Source: Pseudomonas marincola (GTDB taxonomy: Bacteria; Pseudomonadota; Gammaproteobacteria; Pseudomonadales; Pseudomonadaceae). Taken from it: DNA of 64,000 nucleotides. The DNA lies in assembly GCF_900116605.1 (NCBI RefSeq), contig NZ_FPBC01000016.1, positions 47,511 through 111,510 on the forward strand, given 5' to 3'. Made by a program: the position numbers and the translations under genes. The notes beneath the pieces are model-generated. The model saw only the letters and a list, made by a program, of their open reading frames with translations. It had not been told where the DNA came from and ran no database searches. Positions 23,866 to 34,008 of this stretch are shown one piece after another. The first letter of the stretch is position 1. Every line of letters starts with the position of its first letter.

Positions 23866-24031
23866 AACAGCGGCAAACATGGCGGTATTGTCAGCCAATT
23901 AAGCAAAAATTCAGCGAAGTTCGATATTTTAAGTCTGCAGGCTTCAAGGTAATCTGCGCACCCCAAGAGCCGCACCTGATTGCGGCAATAAATAAACCGG
24001 GAACGCCCTTTCCATGGAGGCACCTACCCGC

Positions 24032-24940
24032 ATGCTGCACTTTCTCCCTGCCCCTTTGCGCGGCGTACTCAGCGCCAGCCTGTTGGCTATTAACACCCTG
24101 TTCTGGTGTATTCCGCTGTTCACTGTAACCCTGCTGAAAATTTGCCTGCCTTTCAAAGGCGCACGGCGCGCTTGCAACTGGGCGATGAATTTCATTCAGG
24201 AAGGCTGGATTAGCTGCAATAAAGCCTGGATGAAACTGCTGTGTAATATTCGCTGGAACGTGGATGGCTTGCAGGCACTCGACTATCAGCACACGTATCT
24301 GGTCACCAGTAACCACCAGAGCTGGGTCGACATTCTGGTGTTGCAATACCTGCTTAATCGCCACGTCCGCCCGCTCAAGTTCTTCCTCAAACAGGAGCTG
24401 ATCTGGGTGCCGGTGATTGGCTTGTGCTGGTGGGCGCTGGAGTTTCCGTTCATGAAGCGCTACTCCAAAGCCTATCTGGCCAAGCACCCGGAAAAACAGG
24501 GCAAGGACCTGGAGACAACCCGCAAAACCTGCGACAAGTTTCGCGGCAGCCCTGTGGCCATTTTCAACTTTCTCGAAGGCACACGCTTCAATCCGAGCAA
24601 GCATGCGCAGCAGCAATCTCCGTTCAACAATTTGCTCAAACCCAAGGCTGGCGGCGTCGCGTTTGTATTGGATGCGATGGGCGAGCAGATGCACAAGATC
24701 GTCAACTCGACCATATACTATCCGCAGGGCAACCCCGGTTTCTGGGACTTGCTGACCGGCAAGGTGAATGATGTGGTTGTGCGCTTTGAGGCGTTGCCGA
24801 TTCCGCAGGAATTTCTCGGCAAGAGCTACGATCAGGACGAAAGCTATCGCCTGGCGTTTCAACAGTGGGTGAATGCCTTGTGGGAGAAAAAAGACGCCGA
24901 GTTGAGCGCACTCAAACAAGGTCATTACACCGGCCAATAA
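24032..24940 (+). CDS. PlsC-type lysophospholipid acyltransferase (YihG-like)
   Basis: 302 residues. Two hydrophobic stretches near the N-terminus (SASLLAINTLFWCIPLF and following) anchor it in the inner membrane. The HX4D acyltransferase motif is NHQSWVD near residue 93 and the glycerophosphate motif is FLEGTRF near 185. Such proteins acylate lysophosphatidic acid or related lipids. The ATG at 24032 stands 11 bases after GGAGG; an in-frame ATG at 24014 lies on that site and is less likely. Confidence 0.85.
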   Translation: MLHFLPAPLRGVLSASLLAINTLFWCIPLFTVTLLKICLPFKGARRACNWAMNFIQEGWISCNKAWMKLLCNIRWNVDGLQALDYQHTYLVTSNHQSWVDILVLQYLLNRHVRPLKFFLKQELIWVPVIGLCWWALEFPFMKRYSKAYLAKHPEKQGKDLETTRKTCDKFRGSPVAIFNFLEGTRFNPSKHAQQQSPFNNLLKPKAGGVAFVLDAMGEQMHKIVNSTIYYPQGNPGFWDLLTGKVNDVVVRFEALPIPQEFLGKSYDQDESYRLAFQQWVNALWEKKDAELSALKQGHYTGQ

Positions 24941-24996
24941 CCCCGCTCCACTACTCAACAGCCAGCACCATAACCGGTGAGCTGGCCGTTGCGTGG

Positions 24997-26406
24997 TTAG
25001 CTCAACGTGGAGCGCAGCGCCTCGCTAAAACCAAGTGCCGGCTGCTTGTCACACGGTGAAAGCAAAATATCGCGCGCCTGCATGGCACTGCAGAAATACT
25101 TGAATTGCCGGCGACCGCTACGCTTGGCTTCATACATCGCAATGTCAGCGGCGCGCAGCAACTCCTCCACTGTTTGCCCGCACTCAGGCATCGAGGCAAC
25201 ACCGATGCTTACGCCCAGACTGAACTCGACGCCGTCTATGCTCTGCGGAGTTGAAACCACATCTATCAGTTTTTGCGCCACGCGCCCGGCATCTTCGGGC
25301 GTATTAAGGCTATCGAGCAATACGGTGAATTCATCCCCGCCCAGGCGCGCCAGCGTATCGTAAGGGCGCAGGCAGCCCTGCAACATCTCACTCACGCGGC
25401 GCAGTAAAAGATCACCGGCGTCGTGGCCCAAGGTATCGTTGATTTTCTTGAAACCATCCAGGTCGAGAAACAGCAACGACATCGACTTTTGAGTGCGCTC
25501 GATGCGCGCCAGCGCCAACTCCATCGACTGGTAAAAACCGCGGCGATTAAGCAGCCCTGTCAACGCATCTGTAATTGTCAGCGACTCCAGTTGGCTGCGC
25601 AGATGGCGCTCCACTGTCATATCAAGCGCCATCAACACCAACGCGCCGCGCGGCCCCGGTAACGGTGCGCAGGACAATATTACCGGCACGCTTTCACCCA
25701 TGCGTGAGCGCAGCATGAAGTCGGTCAGGCGAAAATTCTTATTGGTTTGCCATTGGCTGTAAATAACCGATTGCAACCAGCCAGTCGGCTGTTCGGGTTG
25801 TTTGATGTAGCCCATGAAGTGAGCGCCTTGCAAAGCCTCAACCGAGGTCTTGAGCATGGCGGCAATGGTTGGGTTGGCGAAGCGGATCACGCCGTCAGCC
25901 TCGATTACCATGATGCCTTCAGCGGCACTGGTCAAAATAGAGGCATTGAAGGCGCGCTCGCTCTCCAGTTGCTGGCTCAACGCCAACAGTTCACGGCGGT
26001 GCCTCGCATGCTCAAGCAACGACTCGACCTTATGGCGCAGCACCACGGGATCGAAGGGCTTTTTGATGAAATCGATTGCGCCCTGAGAGTAACCTTTGGC
26101 CAGAAAGGAATGGCTTTGCTCCAGACCGGAAAGAAAAATGATTGGGGTGTATCGACTGCGCGGATCTTCGCGCATAAGCCGGGCGACTTCGAAACCGTCC
26201 ATCCCCGGCATTTGCACATCCAGCAACACCAGACTGACATCCTGCGTTTGCAGGATTCGTAAAGCCCCAGCGCCGGAATTGGCGCAGACAATCCGCCAGG
26301 GACCGTCGTCCAGCAACTCGCTCACGCCATCAAGGTTATCCTGCTGGTCATCCACAACCAGAATCAATTGACTACCAGACCCAGCTTCCAAACGCGTGAT
26401 ATGCAT
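24997..26406 (-). CDS. Response regulator with PAS and GGDEF domains (diguanylate cyclase)
   Basis: 469 residues. A receiver domain at 15-130 (LVVDDQ, phospho-Asp in LLDVQMPGMDG, Lys in FIKKPFDP) is followed by a PAS domain (about 160-280) and a GGDEF domain from 305. The active-site loop LGGDEF is intact and RPYD lies five residues before it, a complete inhibitory I-site. It should make c-di-GMP when phosphorylated, with product feedback. No EAL domain or cognate kinase is nearby. The start at 26406 has GGGGGAGG just upstream. Confidence 0.92.
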   Translation of the reverse strand: MHITRLEAGSGSQLILVVDDQQDNLDGVSELLDDGPWRIVCANSGAGALRILQTQDVSLVLLDVQMPGMDGFEVARLMREDPRSRYTPIIFLSGLEQSHSFLAKGYSQGAIDFIKKPFDPVVLRHKVESLLEHARHRRELLALSQQLESERAFNASILTSAAEGIMVIEADGVIRFANPTIAAMLKTSVEALQGAHFMGYIKQPEQPTGWLQSVIYSQWQTNKNFRLTDFMLRSRMGESVPVILSCAPLPGPRGALVLMALDMTVERHLRSQLESLTITDALTGLLNRRGFYQSMELALARIERTQKSMSLLFLDLDGFKKINDTLGHDAGDLLLRRVSEMLQGCLRPYDTLARLGGDEFTVLLDSLNTPEDAGRVAQKLIDVVSTPQSIDGVEFSLGVSIGVASMPECGQTVEELLRAADIAMYEAKRSGRRQFKYFCSAMQARDILLSPCDKQPALGFSEALRSTLS

Positions 26407-26561
26407 GCCTCCCCCAAACCGATTTGTCGCGCTCACTGCAAAAAATGATCGGCTATTTTCGTCTATCGGCATCAGCGCGCAGACCTTGAACGCCAGTCCC
26501 AACTTCAACTGGCTCTGTCAGAAAATAGCACAATGCCACTATCAAAGAATCAAGGCCAAAA

Positions 26562-26584
26562 AAAAGCTCCCAACGGGAGCTTTT
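26562..26584 (-). terminator. Terminator after the OmpA-like gene
   Basis: AAAAGCTCCC-AAC-GGGAGCTTTT; leftward it continues into a run of T. Confidence 0.85.
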
Positions 26585-26601
26585 CTTCTGCGCCAATACG
26601 C

Positions 26602-27270
26602 TTATTGCATTTGTTGCATTTGTTGCAGGGTAATTTCCACGCGACGATTTTGCGCACGACCTTGTTCAGTCGCGTTGCTCGCGATCGGCTGATTAGGGCC
26701 GGCACCGTAGGCAGAAATGCGGTTACCCGCCACGCCATTGGAAGACAGGTACGAGGCAACACTCTGCGCACGCGCATTGGAGAGGTTCTGGTTCAACGCC
26801 AGCGAGCCGGTGCTGTCGGTGTGGCCGACAATGTTGATGCCGCTCTTATCGAACTCTTTGAAAACCGTAACCAGTGAGTTCAGCGTTGGATAGAAGCTGC
26901 TGGAGATGTCTGAAGAGTTGGTCGCAAAGGTAATGTTACCCGGCATGATCAACGTCAGCTGGTCGCCATTACGCTGCACCTGAACACTAGTGCCTACCAG
27001 GCGCTGACGCAGTTGAGCTTCTTGCTTGTCCACGTAGTAGCCATAACCACCACCCGCAGCGCCACCGACAGCCGCGCCGATCAATGCGCCTTTGCCGCGG
27101 TCTTTCTTGCTTGAGGTCGCCGCGCCAATAACAGCCCCTGTCACAGCGCCAATGCCGCCGTAGATACCGGATTTCCCGGCTTCGCTTTCGCCTGTGTAAG
27201 GGTTGTTGGTGCACGCCGCCAGCATAGTAACTCCGGCTGTTAAGATCGCCAGATTTCGCCACTTGTTCAT
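26602..27270 (-). CDS. OmpA-family lipoprotein (YiaD-like)
   Basis: 222 residues. A signal peptide ends in the lipobox LAAC (Cys about residue 20). Glycine-rich segments (GGIGAVTGAVIGAAT, GAAVGGAAGGGYGYY) at 38-80 resemble glycine-zipper membrane motifs. The C-terminal OmpA domain carries IVGHTDSTGS and NLSNARAQSVASYL plus the final RRVEITL. It should sit in the outer membrane and bind peptidoglycan. Confidence 0.9.
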   Translation of the reverse strand: MNKWRNLAILTAGVTMLAACTNNPYTGESEAGKSGIYGGIGAVTGAVIGAATSSKKDRGKGALIGAAVGGAAGGGYGYYVDKQEAQLRQRLVGTSVQVQRNGDQLTLIMPGNITFATNSSDISSSFYPTLNSLVTVFKEFDKSGINIVGHTDSTGSLALNQNLSNARAQSVASYLSSNGVAGNRISAYGAGPNQPIASNATEQGRAQNRRVEITLQQMQQMQ

Positions 27271-27395
27271 CGGTAGTTCCTTTGTTTACGTGTTATTTCA
27301 GGTCTAAGACCTGAACATGTCGATTCCAAAACGCCATTAAAGTTCTGACGCCGAGCCTATCAGAAAGCCTTCAAACAAACTGTGAAGCGCTAACC

Positions 27396-28040
27396 TCATG
27401 CACGCACAAAGGGGTTTTCACGCATCTCATCGCCCAGGCGGGTATCCGGCCCGTGACCGGTTACAACGGTTGCCTCTTCATCCAGGGTATAAAGCCGCTG
27501 CTTGATCGAGCGCTCAATAGTCGCCGAATCTCCGCCCCACAAATCGGTCCGGCCAATGCCGCGACGAAACAGGGTATCTCCGGCAATCAACAGCTTGGCC
27601 TCGGGAAACCAGAAGCTCATCGAGCCTGGCGTATGGCCTGGCGTGTGCAGCGCCACACCACAGCCGCAGTCGAGCGCCTGATCATCCGTCAGCCATTGAT
27701 CCGGCGCTGGAACTGGCCGGTAAGGCACACCGAACATCGAACACTGCATCTCCAGATTGTCCCAGAGAAACTGATCTTCCTTGTGCAGGTGCAGCGTTGC
27801 GCCGGTCAGCTCTTTCATCTGCCCGGATGCTAAAAAATGATCGAGATGGGCGTGAGTGTGAATAATGCTCACCACCTTCAAACCGTGCGCATCAAGCCGC
27901 GCCATGATCGCGTCAGGGTTGCCGCCCGGATCAACCACGATGGCCTTCTTGCTCACGGGGTCACCGATAATCGTGCAGTTGCACTGCAAAGGCCCGACGG
28001 GGAAGGTTTCGCGGATAAGCGCAGGTTTCGCGGTTTGCAT
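27396..28040 (-). CDS. Metallo-beta-lactamase fold hydrolase (glyoxalase II-like)
   Basis: 214 residues with the MBL metal motif HTHAHLDH near residue 60, HTPGHTPGSM near 133, AGDTLF near 155 and the late His in VTGHGPDT. It resembles the YcbL group related to hydroxyacylglutathione hydrolase, so it probably cleaves a thioester. The substrate is not established. Confidence 0.9.
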   Translation of the reverse strand: MQTAKPALIRETFPVGPLQCNCTIIGDPVSKKAIVVDPGGNPDAIMARLDAHGLKVVSIIHTHAHLDHFLASGQMKELTGATLHLHKEDQFLWDNLEMQCSMFGVPYRPVPAPDQWLTDDQALDCGCGVALHTPGHTPGSMSFWFPEAKLLIAGDTLFRRGIGRTDLWGGDSATIERSIKQRLYTLDEEATVVTGHGPDTRLGDEMRENPFVRA

Positions 28041-28390
28041 GAGGGGTTCCTGTATAAGTGACGGCCTATTTTACACAGTGTCACCAACAGCGCATGGGCT
28101 GGCAACCACACTCAACCAACACTCTGCGCCAGCTTTTACGCCTTGAGCTTAGACACAAGCGCGTGGACTCAAGCAATAAACTCCCTGTGCAGCGGTACGG
28201 AATTCGCGTGCTGGGCTGCGCTGAAAAGGAGCCGCAGTCGACACACGCAAACCGTTACGGATTCGCTGCTTAGTTACTCTCAAAAGGCTATTCAGGGGGC
28301 TTTCAAGGCAAAGCACGATCACCTGTTGCCGACTGTCCGGGCGCAAGGCCTGTCAGTAAAATGTGATCGTACTAAACAGCGGTATACGAA
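28041..28390. other. 350-bp intergenic stretch, no feature recognised
   Basis: It lies upstream of the leftward MBL gene and downstream of the leftward hydrolase. Several open frames cross it, but none has a ribosome site or recognisable product. It should hold the MBL promoter; I could not place it. Confidence 0.5.
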
Positions 28391-29332
28391 TTATTCGCTG
28401 AGAAATCGCTGCGCATCGGCAGCGCTTTGTTGCGGAATTTCTTCCATGGCCACATGCCCGACTCCGGCATAGATAATCACCTGAATATCCGGCAAGTCTT
28501 TCTGCCAGCGCGACACATGATTGGCTGACACCCAGCGATCCTGTGCACCCCAAATCAGCAGGACTGGCGCCTTGATCGTGCGGATACGTTCAGAGACGTC
28601 GAGAAACTCCACGCGATTGGCGTGAATGAACAACCTGAATACATCAATCATTGCACGCCGATTGCCGGGGCGCCGAGAGAGGTTGTAGACGCGCTCGAGG
28701 GTGCCTGGCTTGATCTTTTCCGGCTCGCCGTAAAGCTCGCGAACCCCCTGCACAATCAGTGCTTTTGGCATCCATACCGGCATCAGCAAGGGAGAACCGG
28801 GAATGTTGGCAGCAGCCATGAGGCGCGGGACTTTGTCGATGTGATACCCGACCGGATCGATCAGGATCAACTTGTGGACTCGCTCGGGGTGCTGCACAGC
28901 AAAGGTCCAGGCGATGTACCCGCCCAATGAACTGCCGGCAATCGAGGCGCGCTCGACATTCAGGTAATCGAGCAGCAGCCCAAGCATGTGATGCACCCGC
29001 TCAGCCGAATACTCACCATCCTTGGCCGGGCCGGTAAGGCCAAAGCCCGGCAGGTCAAAGCGAATAACCCGATAGTCGCTGGCCAACTCAGTCAGCCAGT
29101 CATTCCATGCATGCAGTGATGAAGCAACACCGTGGATCAATACCAACGGCGGCTTTTGCGGATCGCCCTGATCACGAAAATGCACATTGAAGCCATCCAG
29201 TTCAACGTATTGCGAGCCGTCTTCTGCGCTGCCGTAACACCGTATGAGTTCATCCAGCGACAAGGCGCCAAAGCCCAAACGGGTTATGCCAGTCGCCAAA
29301 GGTGACACCGGCGAGAGACTGGAAGCGGACAT
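28391..29332 (-). CDS. Alpha/beta hydrolase (Ser nucleophile)
   Basis: A 313-residue hydrolase. LIHGVASSLHAWNDW gives the oxyanion region, GSSLGGYIAW near 137 the Ser nucleophile, VLLIWGAQDRWV and GVGHVAMEE the acidic and His triad residues. No signal peptide is obvious, so it is probably cytoplasmic. Its position next to the LuxR/DUF1329/DUF1302/acyl-CoA ligase cluster suggests an esterase for lipid esters. A dyad at 29409 may control it. Confidence 0.85.
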   Translation of the reverse strand: MSASSLSPVSPLATGITRLGFGALSLDELIRCYGSAEDGSQYVELDGFNVHFRDQGDPQKPPLVLIHGVASSLHAWNDWLTELASDYRVIRFDLPGFGLTGPAKDGEYSAERVHHMLGLLLDYLNVERASIAGSSLGGYIAWTFAVQHPERVHKLILIDPVGYHIDKVPRLMAAANIPGSPLLMPVWMPKALIVQGVRELYGEPEKIKPGTLERVYNLSRRPGNRRAMIDVFRLFIHANRVEFLDVSERIRTIKAPVLLIWGAQDRWVSANHVSRWQKDLPDIQVIIYAGVGHVAMEEIPQQSAADAQRFLSE

Positions 29333-29408
29333 GCAAGCACCTCTGAATGATCGTCAGCGTAATCAATCGCTGCACATCGACTAATCAGAGCATTGCGCCA
29401 TGCCAAGT

Positions 29409-29427
29409 TGAACCTAACCTAGGTTCA
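29409..29427. promoter_or_regulatory. Inverted repeat upstream of the alpha/beta hydrolase
   Basis: TGAACCTA-ACC-TAGGTTCA, a perfect 8-bp dyad, 77 bases before the hydrolase start. It looks like a dimeric repressor site of the TetR or GntR kind. I cannot identify the regulator. Confidence 0.45.
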
Positions 29428-29538
29428 GACCAGCGACTGCACGGCAATAGAAATGCCAACCGGTAATCATTACGGTATACGGCACGACTTTCAGATGGCT
29501 GAGTTGAAGGGATTACTGGGCTGTCTGCATGTGTTCAA

Positions 29539-32274
29539 CTAGTCGAGCAAGCCGAGACTTTTCGCGCACGCCACCGCCTGTGTGCGCCGCTCAACCCCCA
29601 GCTTGCTGTTGATATGCCGGGCATGCGTTTTGACTGTGTGCACTGAAATAAACAGACGCTCACTAATTTCCTGATTTGAGCAACCCTGAGCAATCAATTG
29701 CAGCACCGCTTGCTCGCGCGAGCTTAATGTCTCGACAGAACCCTGCTCTTGATTCACCCGCTCCTCGCCTTGGGGAATTCGCGCCAACAGCGCATCGCGC
29801 ACCGGGCACTCTGCAAGCTGCAGCAATTGCTTACGCAGCCAGTTCGGCTGATGCACGAGTAACTCGCTGAAAGCCAGCAAGCCACCACCCGAGGACTGCT
29901 CCACACATTCACGTAGCTGCGCCTGCGCCTCAAGCTCCTGACCAGACATACGCAGCAGCAGCGTCAACTGGCCCTGGGCAAACAGACTGAGCAAATGCCC
30001 CCCCATCTCTGGAGCGGTGACGATCAGTTGGCGCAAGCGTTTCTGCGCAGCATCGACCTTGCCTTGAATACGCTCAAGAGACGCCAGATGAAACTCGACA
30101 TGCATCGGTAATTGCGGATGGTATTCAGGCGGTGTGGCACCGCCTTCGCGGCTGTAGGTTTGCGCCATACGCAGCAACCAGGACTCAGCAAGCTCAGTCT
30201 GACCCTGCTTTAACCACAACTCACACTTGATCAGCGTGATCATGGCCAGATAATAAATTGGCGGAATATCCCAGATGTGCATCAAGCGCTCGGCTTCAGC
30301 CAGCAGTGCAAAGGCCTCGGTTACTTTGTTCTGACGTCCGTACAAATTGGCCAGCGCGCAATAACCAATCAAAACACCCATGTCCCGGCAGGCACTGGCC
30401 TCGGCAATGCCTTCGCGTATACAGCTCACGCCTTTCTCACATTCAAGCCTGAGCAGCAGCAAGAAACCTTCGAATATTTTCAAACGGCCACGCACGGCAT
30501 AACGGCGCTTGGCAGGCATGCGCGTGAGCAATTGCAAGCCATCGTGCGCCTCATCAAGGGCTCGCAATATTTCGCCGCGCGCTTGCAACATGCGCACCCG
30601 GTCGTATCGGATAAGCGCTTCAAACAGGGGCTTATCGACGCGTTGAGCGAGTTCAAGCGCCTCGCGATTGAGTGCCCGCGCCTGCCACAAGTCACCGGTA
30701 ATAATCAGCAGATTGGCCTGCACCGACTGACACAGCAGACGCTGGCCGTAGCGTTCAGCTTCGAGCGTTTGCAAGGCCTCACCGAGATAGGCCATCGCCA
30801 CGGGTACTTCGCCGCGACCACGGGCGATGATGCCGTTCAAAGCCAACCATTGTGCCAGCAGACTTTTTTGCTGCTGGGCATTTTCAGCCGGCAAGAACCG
30901 GCTCAGTTTATCTGCCAACTCTTGCGCAGCTTCCAGCTGGCAGCCCAACGCCAGCGCCCAGCCATACAACACAATCAATCGCGGCGAGCTGACCAGCAGC
31001 GACTCGGGCAAATCCATTTTCCAGCGCAGTAACATGGCAACATTCTGCTCGCCGAGCATTTGTTCCTCAGACAAGCTTTGCACCAGACTCGCGGCAACAT
31101 CCGGGTTGCCGGCACGTAATGCCTGCTCGATGGCGTCATCCAGCAAGCCTTGGCCGCTAAACCAGCGGCAGGCACGCAAGTGCAGGCTCGACGGGGAAAC
31201 ACCGGGGCTGGTCATCGAACGTGCACGCAGCAAATCCGAGAACAAGTGGTGGTATCGATACCACTGGCCCTGATCATCCAGCGGCACCAGGAACACCTGA
31301 TGGGCTTTCAGGTAATCAATAATCCGGGCGCTGTCGTGAGCATCGCGCAAGGCATCGCAAAGCGCTGCACTGAAGCGCTCCTGGCTGGCGGTGTCGTACA
31401 GGAAAGCCTGAATCTCAGCGGGCTGGCTCTCGATAACCTCTTCAAGCAAGTAATCTCGAATCAGGCCCTGGCCGCCATCGGGCGCGTGCTCATAGGCCTC
31501 GTTGCCTGCGTGCTCGCTCGCGGCCAGCAGCCACAGGCGTAAACCAGCCACCCAGCCTTCGCTGCGCTGCACAATCGAATTCATGGTTTCAGGTGGCAGG
31601 CATGCGCCATGACTGCCTAACAGCTGACTGATTTCAGCCGGACTCAGGCGCAAGTCCTGCTCATCGAGCTCAAGCATCTGACGCGACAGGCGCAAACGTG
31701 CCAAGTGCCAATCCGGACGCTGGCGACTGGTAACCAAAACCACCACGCCACCCGGCATATGACTGAGGAAAAATTGTAAACAGTGATCCAGAACCGCGCC
31801 TTGGGCCAGATGGTAATCATCCAGCACGATAAGCAACGGTTGCTCGCTATCGAGCGCACCAGCCAGCTCATCCAACACGCTGTCGAGCCATTCATCGAAA
31901 GGAAACGGCTGATGGCGCTGGCGCATTTTCATGACGTTTAGCGCATCGCGACCGATCGACGGATACAACTGACGCAGCCCTTGCAGCAGGCGCTCAAGGA
32001 ATCGCCCCGGATCAACATCACGGTGACTCAGACCCAGCCAGAGGCTCTGCCATCGCTCAGGCAACGACTCGCAAAACTCGATGGCCAGCGAACTCTTACC
32101 AAATCCGGCCGGCGCCGAGACCAACAACAAACGACCCGACAAGCCTTCCTGCAGACGCTCGCAAAGATGCGCGCGCGCAACATGCCCATCTGGCAGCGGC
32201 GGCCGATAAAATCGGGCAGCGTCCGTCTTCGAGGGCAGTTGGACAGGGAATAAGGTGTCGGAAAAGTCAGTCAT
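29539..32274 (-). CDS. MalT-like LuxR-family transcriptional activator
   Basis: 911 residues, the size of large ATP-binding LuxR (MalT/AlkS) regulators. Walker A is SAPAGFGKSSLA near residue 57, Walker B LLIVLDDYHL near 150; long TPR-like helical repeats occupy about 400-830. The C-terminal LuxR helix-turn-helix begins LSSREQAVLQLIAQGCSNQEISERL. These proteins bind an inducer and ATP, oligomerise and activate transcription. It directly follows the DUF1329/DUF1302 genes on the same strand and probably controls them, as I recall for the comparable P. putida locus (PP_0763-0767). Confidence 0.9.
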   Translation of the reverse strand: MTDFSDTLFPVQLPSKTDAARFYRPPLPDGHVARAHLCERLQEGLSGRLLLVSAPAGFGKSSLAIEFCESLPERWQSLWLGLSHRDVDPGRFLERLLQGLRQLYPSIGRDALNVMKMRQRHQPFPFDEWLDSVLDELAGALDSEQPLLIVLDDYHLAQGAVLDHCLQFFLSHMPGGVVVLVTSRQRPDWHLARLRLSRQMLELDEQDLRLSPAEISQLLGSHGACLPPETMNSIVQRSEGWVAGLRLWLLAASEHAGNEAYEHAPDGGQGLIRDYLLEEVIESQPAEIQAFLYDTASQERFSAALCDALRDAHDSARIIDYLKAHQVFLVPLDDQGQWYRYHHLFSDLLRARSMTSPGVSPSSLHLRACRWFSGQGLLDDAIEQALRAGNPDVAASLVQSLSEEQMLGEQNVAMLLRWKMDLPESLLVSSPRLIVLYGWALALGCQLEAAQELADKLSRFLPAENAQQQKSLLAQWLALNGIIARGRGEVPVAMAYLGEALQTLEAERYGQRLLCQSVQANLLIITGDLWQARALNREALELAQRVDKPLFEALIRYDRVRMLQARGEILRALDEAHDGLQLLTRMPAKRRYAVRGRLKIFEGFLLLLRLECEKGVSCIREGIAEASACRDMGVLIGYCALANLYGRQNKVTEAFALLAEAERLMHIWDIPPIYYLAMITLIKCELWLKQGQTELAESWLLRMAQTYSREGGATPPEYHPQLPMHVEFHLASLERIQGKVDAAQKRLRQLIVTAPEMGGHLLSLFAQGQLTLLLRMSGQELEAQAQLRECVEQSSGGGLLAFSELLVHQPNWLRKQLLQLAECPVRDALLARIPQGEERVNQEQGSVETLSSREQAVLQLIAQGCSNQEISERLFISVHTVKTHARHINSKLGVERRTQAVACAKSLGLLD

Positions 32275-32605
32275 TGGCCGTTTTATTAGGGGCTTTATTA
32301 ACCAGCGTACACGATGCCAGCACCAGCCTACCTATTTGCCAGGATTAAATGAAGAGCCCGCCGCAGTGATAACCCGTAACCTAAACGCACAATTGCCGGT
32401 TATCGACGCAAATAACCACCAGAACGCGGTAAGCTTCGTTCGCCTGAGCCATTGAGTACGGTCCATTAACGGCGGCGCTGCAGATGTAACAAGGCGTAAA
32501 AGTCGCCATTTAGCAGACGAAAAAAAACCTGCCTCTTGCAGGCAGGTTTCTTCTTGATCAACAGCGCAAATCAGGCGCTATGCACCTGACCGCGCTGCCT
32601 GCAGA
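32275..32605. other. 331-bp gap between the DUF1329 gene and the LuxR gene
   Basis: It contains the DUF1329 terminator at 32525-32549 and presumably the LuxR promoter. I see no gene, no TGTACA box and no long repeat in it. Confidence 0.6.
32525..32549 (-). terminator. Terminator of the DUF1302-DUF1329 operon
   Basis: AAACCTGCC-N7-GGCAGGTTT; leftward it runs into a T tract (the plus strand reads AAAAAAA). Confidence 0.85.
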
Positions 32606-33979
32606 TTAACGTACGCCAGACTGACGCAGTGCTGCCGGGGTGTAATCGCTTTCCGAGGCTTTGTAGTCGAACTCGTAAGCTTGACGCTCTTCGTTCTTCA
32701 TACCCAGGGCCAGGTAACGACCAGAAACCAGGTCATACAGGGTTTCCAGGGTGTACCACGGTACCTGGTGATCATAGTAGTACTGCGAGTGAGCCTCAGC
32801 TACGCGCCACAGTTGGCCACGGCCATCGTAATGGTCGATGGTCGCTGCTTGCCAGGTGTCTTCATCGATGAAGAAGTCACGCTTGGCGTAGATGTGACGC
32901 TCGCCTGACTTCAGGGTCGCCGTTACGTGCCATACGCGGTGCAACTCATAACGCGTCAGGTCCTGATTGATGTGGCCTGCCTTGATGATGTCGTCGTACT
33001 TAAGCTTCGGCGAATCAAGTTCGTAGGCGTTGTAAGGAATGTACTTCTCTTCCTTGCCAACCAGCTTCCAGTCATAACGATCGGGAGCACCGTTGAACAT
33101 ATCGAAGTTATCCGAGGTACGCAGACCATCAGACGCAGTACCCGGACCGTCATAAGAAACCTGCGGGGCGCGACGAACGCGACGCTGACCGGCGTTATAC
33201 AGCCACGCCAGACGCGGCTCTTTTACCTGGTTCAGGGTTTCGTGTACCAGCAGTACGTTACCTGCCAGACGCGAAGGCGCAGTCACACGCTGTTTGAAGT
33301 AGAACAGCACGTTGCTCTGCTTGCTTGGATCGTAATCTGCCAGCGAGTCACGGAAGGTAAACTCGTCCTGGAAGTAAACCATGGAGTACGAGCCATTAGC
33401 TTGCGGCGTAGCCTGAGTCACCTGGCGCTTCAAGCTACCGCCACGGTAACGGGTGATATGGTTCCAGATAACTTCCAGGCCGTTCTTCGGAATCGGGAAC
33501 GGGTTGGCGACCTCGAAGTTTTCCAGACCGTTACCGCCTTCAACCATCGTGGTGTTGGTGGCGTTGTTCTTGGTCGCAGCGAGAACACTGGCTGGCAGCG
33601 TAGCCGAACGATGCGTGGTGTAAACCGGCATCTTGAACGTGTCTGGGTAACGCTTGAACATCGCCAACTGGCCAGGAGTCAGCTTGGCTTTGTACTGATC
33701 CAGGTTCTGGGCAGTGATGGTGAACAACGGCTTTTCACCCGCATATGGGTTGGGCAGAAAACCCTTGTCATCGGCCTTGCCTGCAGTCGTCGGCAGACCA
33801 CCTGTCCAGGCTGGAATAGTGCCGTCGGCGTTACCCGCCTTTTCGGCGCCCACTGGCGTCAAGGTAGTGCCCAGCTTGGCCGCTTCGTCAGGAGATACGG
33901 CAGCCATTACGCCGCTTGCGAGCAAGCTTAGCGTCAGTGCGATCGCACTGTTTTTAAGTAAATTAGTTTTTGTTTTCAT
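32606..33979 (-). CDS. DUF1329 family protein, exported
   Basis: 457 residues with a clear signal peptide (KTKTNLLKNSAIALTL, then LLASGVMAA; cleavage near 27). The mature protein opens VSPDEAAKLGTTLTPVGAEKAGN and contains GTIPAWTGGL, typical of the family, which structurally resembles LolA/LolB-type lipid carriers. It is likely periplasmic or bound to the outer membrane. It lies 29 bp after the DUF1302 gene. The pair is widely linked to uptake of hydrophobic compounds such as fatty acids, esters or steroids. Confidence 0.92.
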   Translation of the reverse strand: MKTKTNLLKNSAIALTLSLLASGVMAAVSPDEAAKLGTTLTPVGAEKAGNADGTIPAWTGGLPTTAGKADDKGFLPNPYAGEKPLFTITAQNLDQYKAKLTPGQLAMFKRYPDTFKMPVYTTHRSATLPASVLAATKNNATNTTMVEGGNGLENFEVANPFPIPKNGLEVIWNHITRYRGGSLKRQVTQATPQANGSYSMVYFQDEFTFRDSLADYDPSKQSNVLFYFKQRVTAPSRLAGNVLLVHETLNQVKEPRLAWLYNAGQRRVRRAPQVSYDGPGTASDGLRTSDNFDMFNGAPDRYDWKLVGKEEKYIPYNAYELDSPKLKYDDIIKAGHINQDLTRYELHRVWHVTATLKSGERHIYAKRDFFIDEDTWQAATIDHYDGRGQLWRVAEAHSQYYYDHQVPWYTLETLYDLVSGRYLALGMKNEERQAYEFDYKASESDYTPAALRQSGVR

Positions 33980-34008
33980 GAATAATATTTCCCTCTATTC
34001 CTGACTAC

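Noticed and set aside
28058..28472. Small frames in the 28.1-28.4 kb gap
   Set aside because: They run into the convergent hydrolase gene and show no coding signature.
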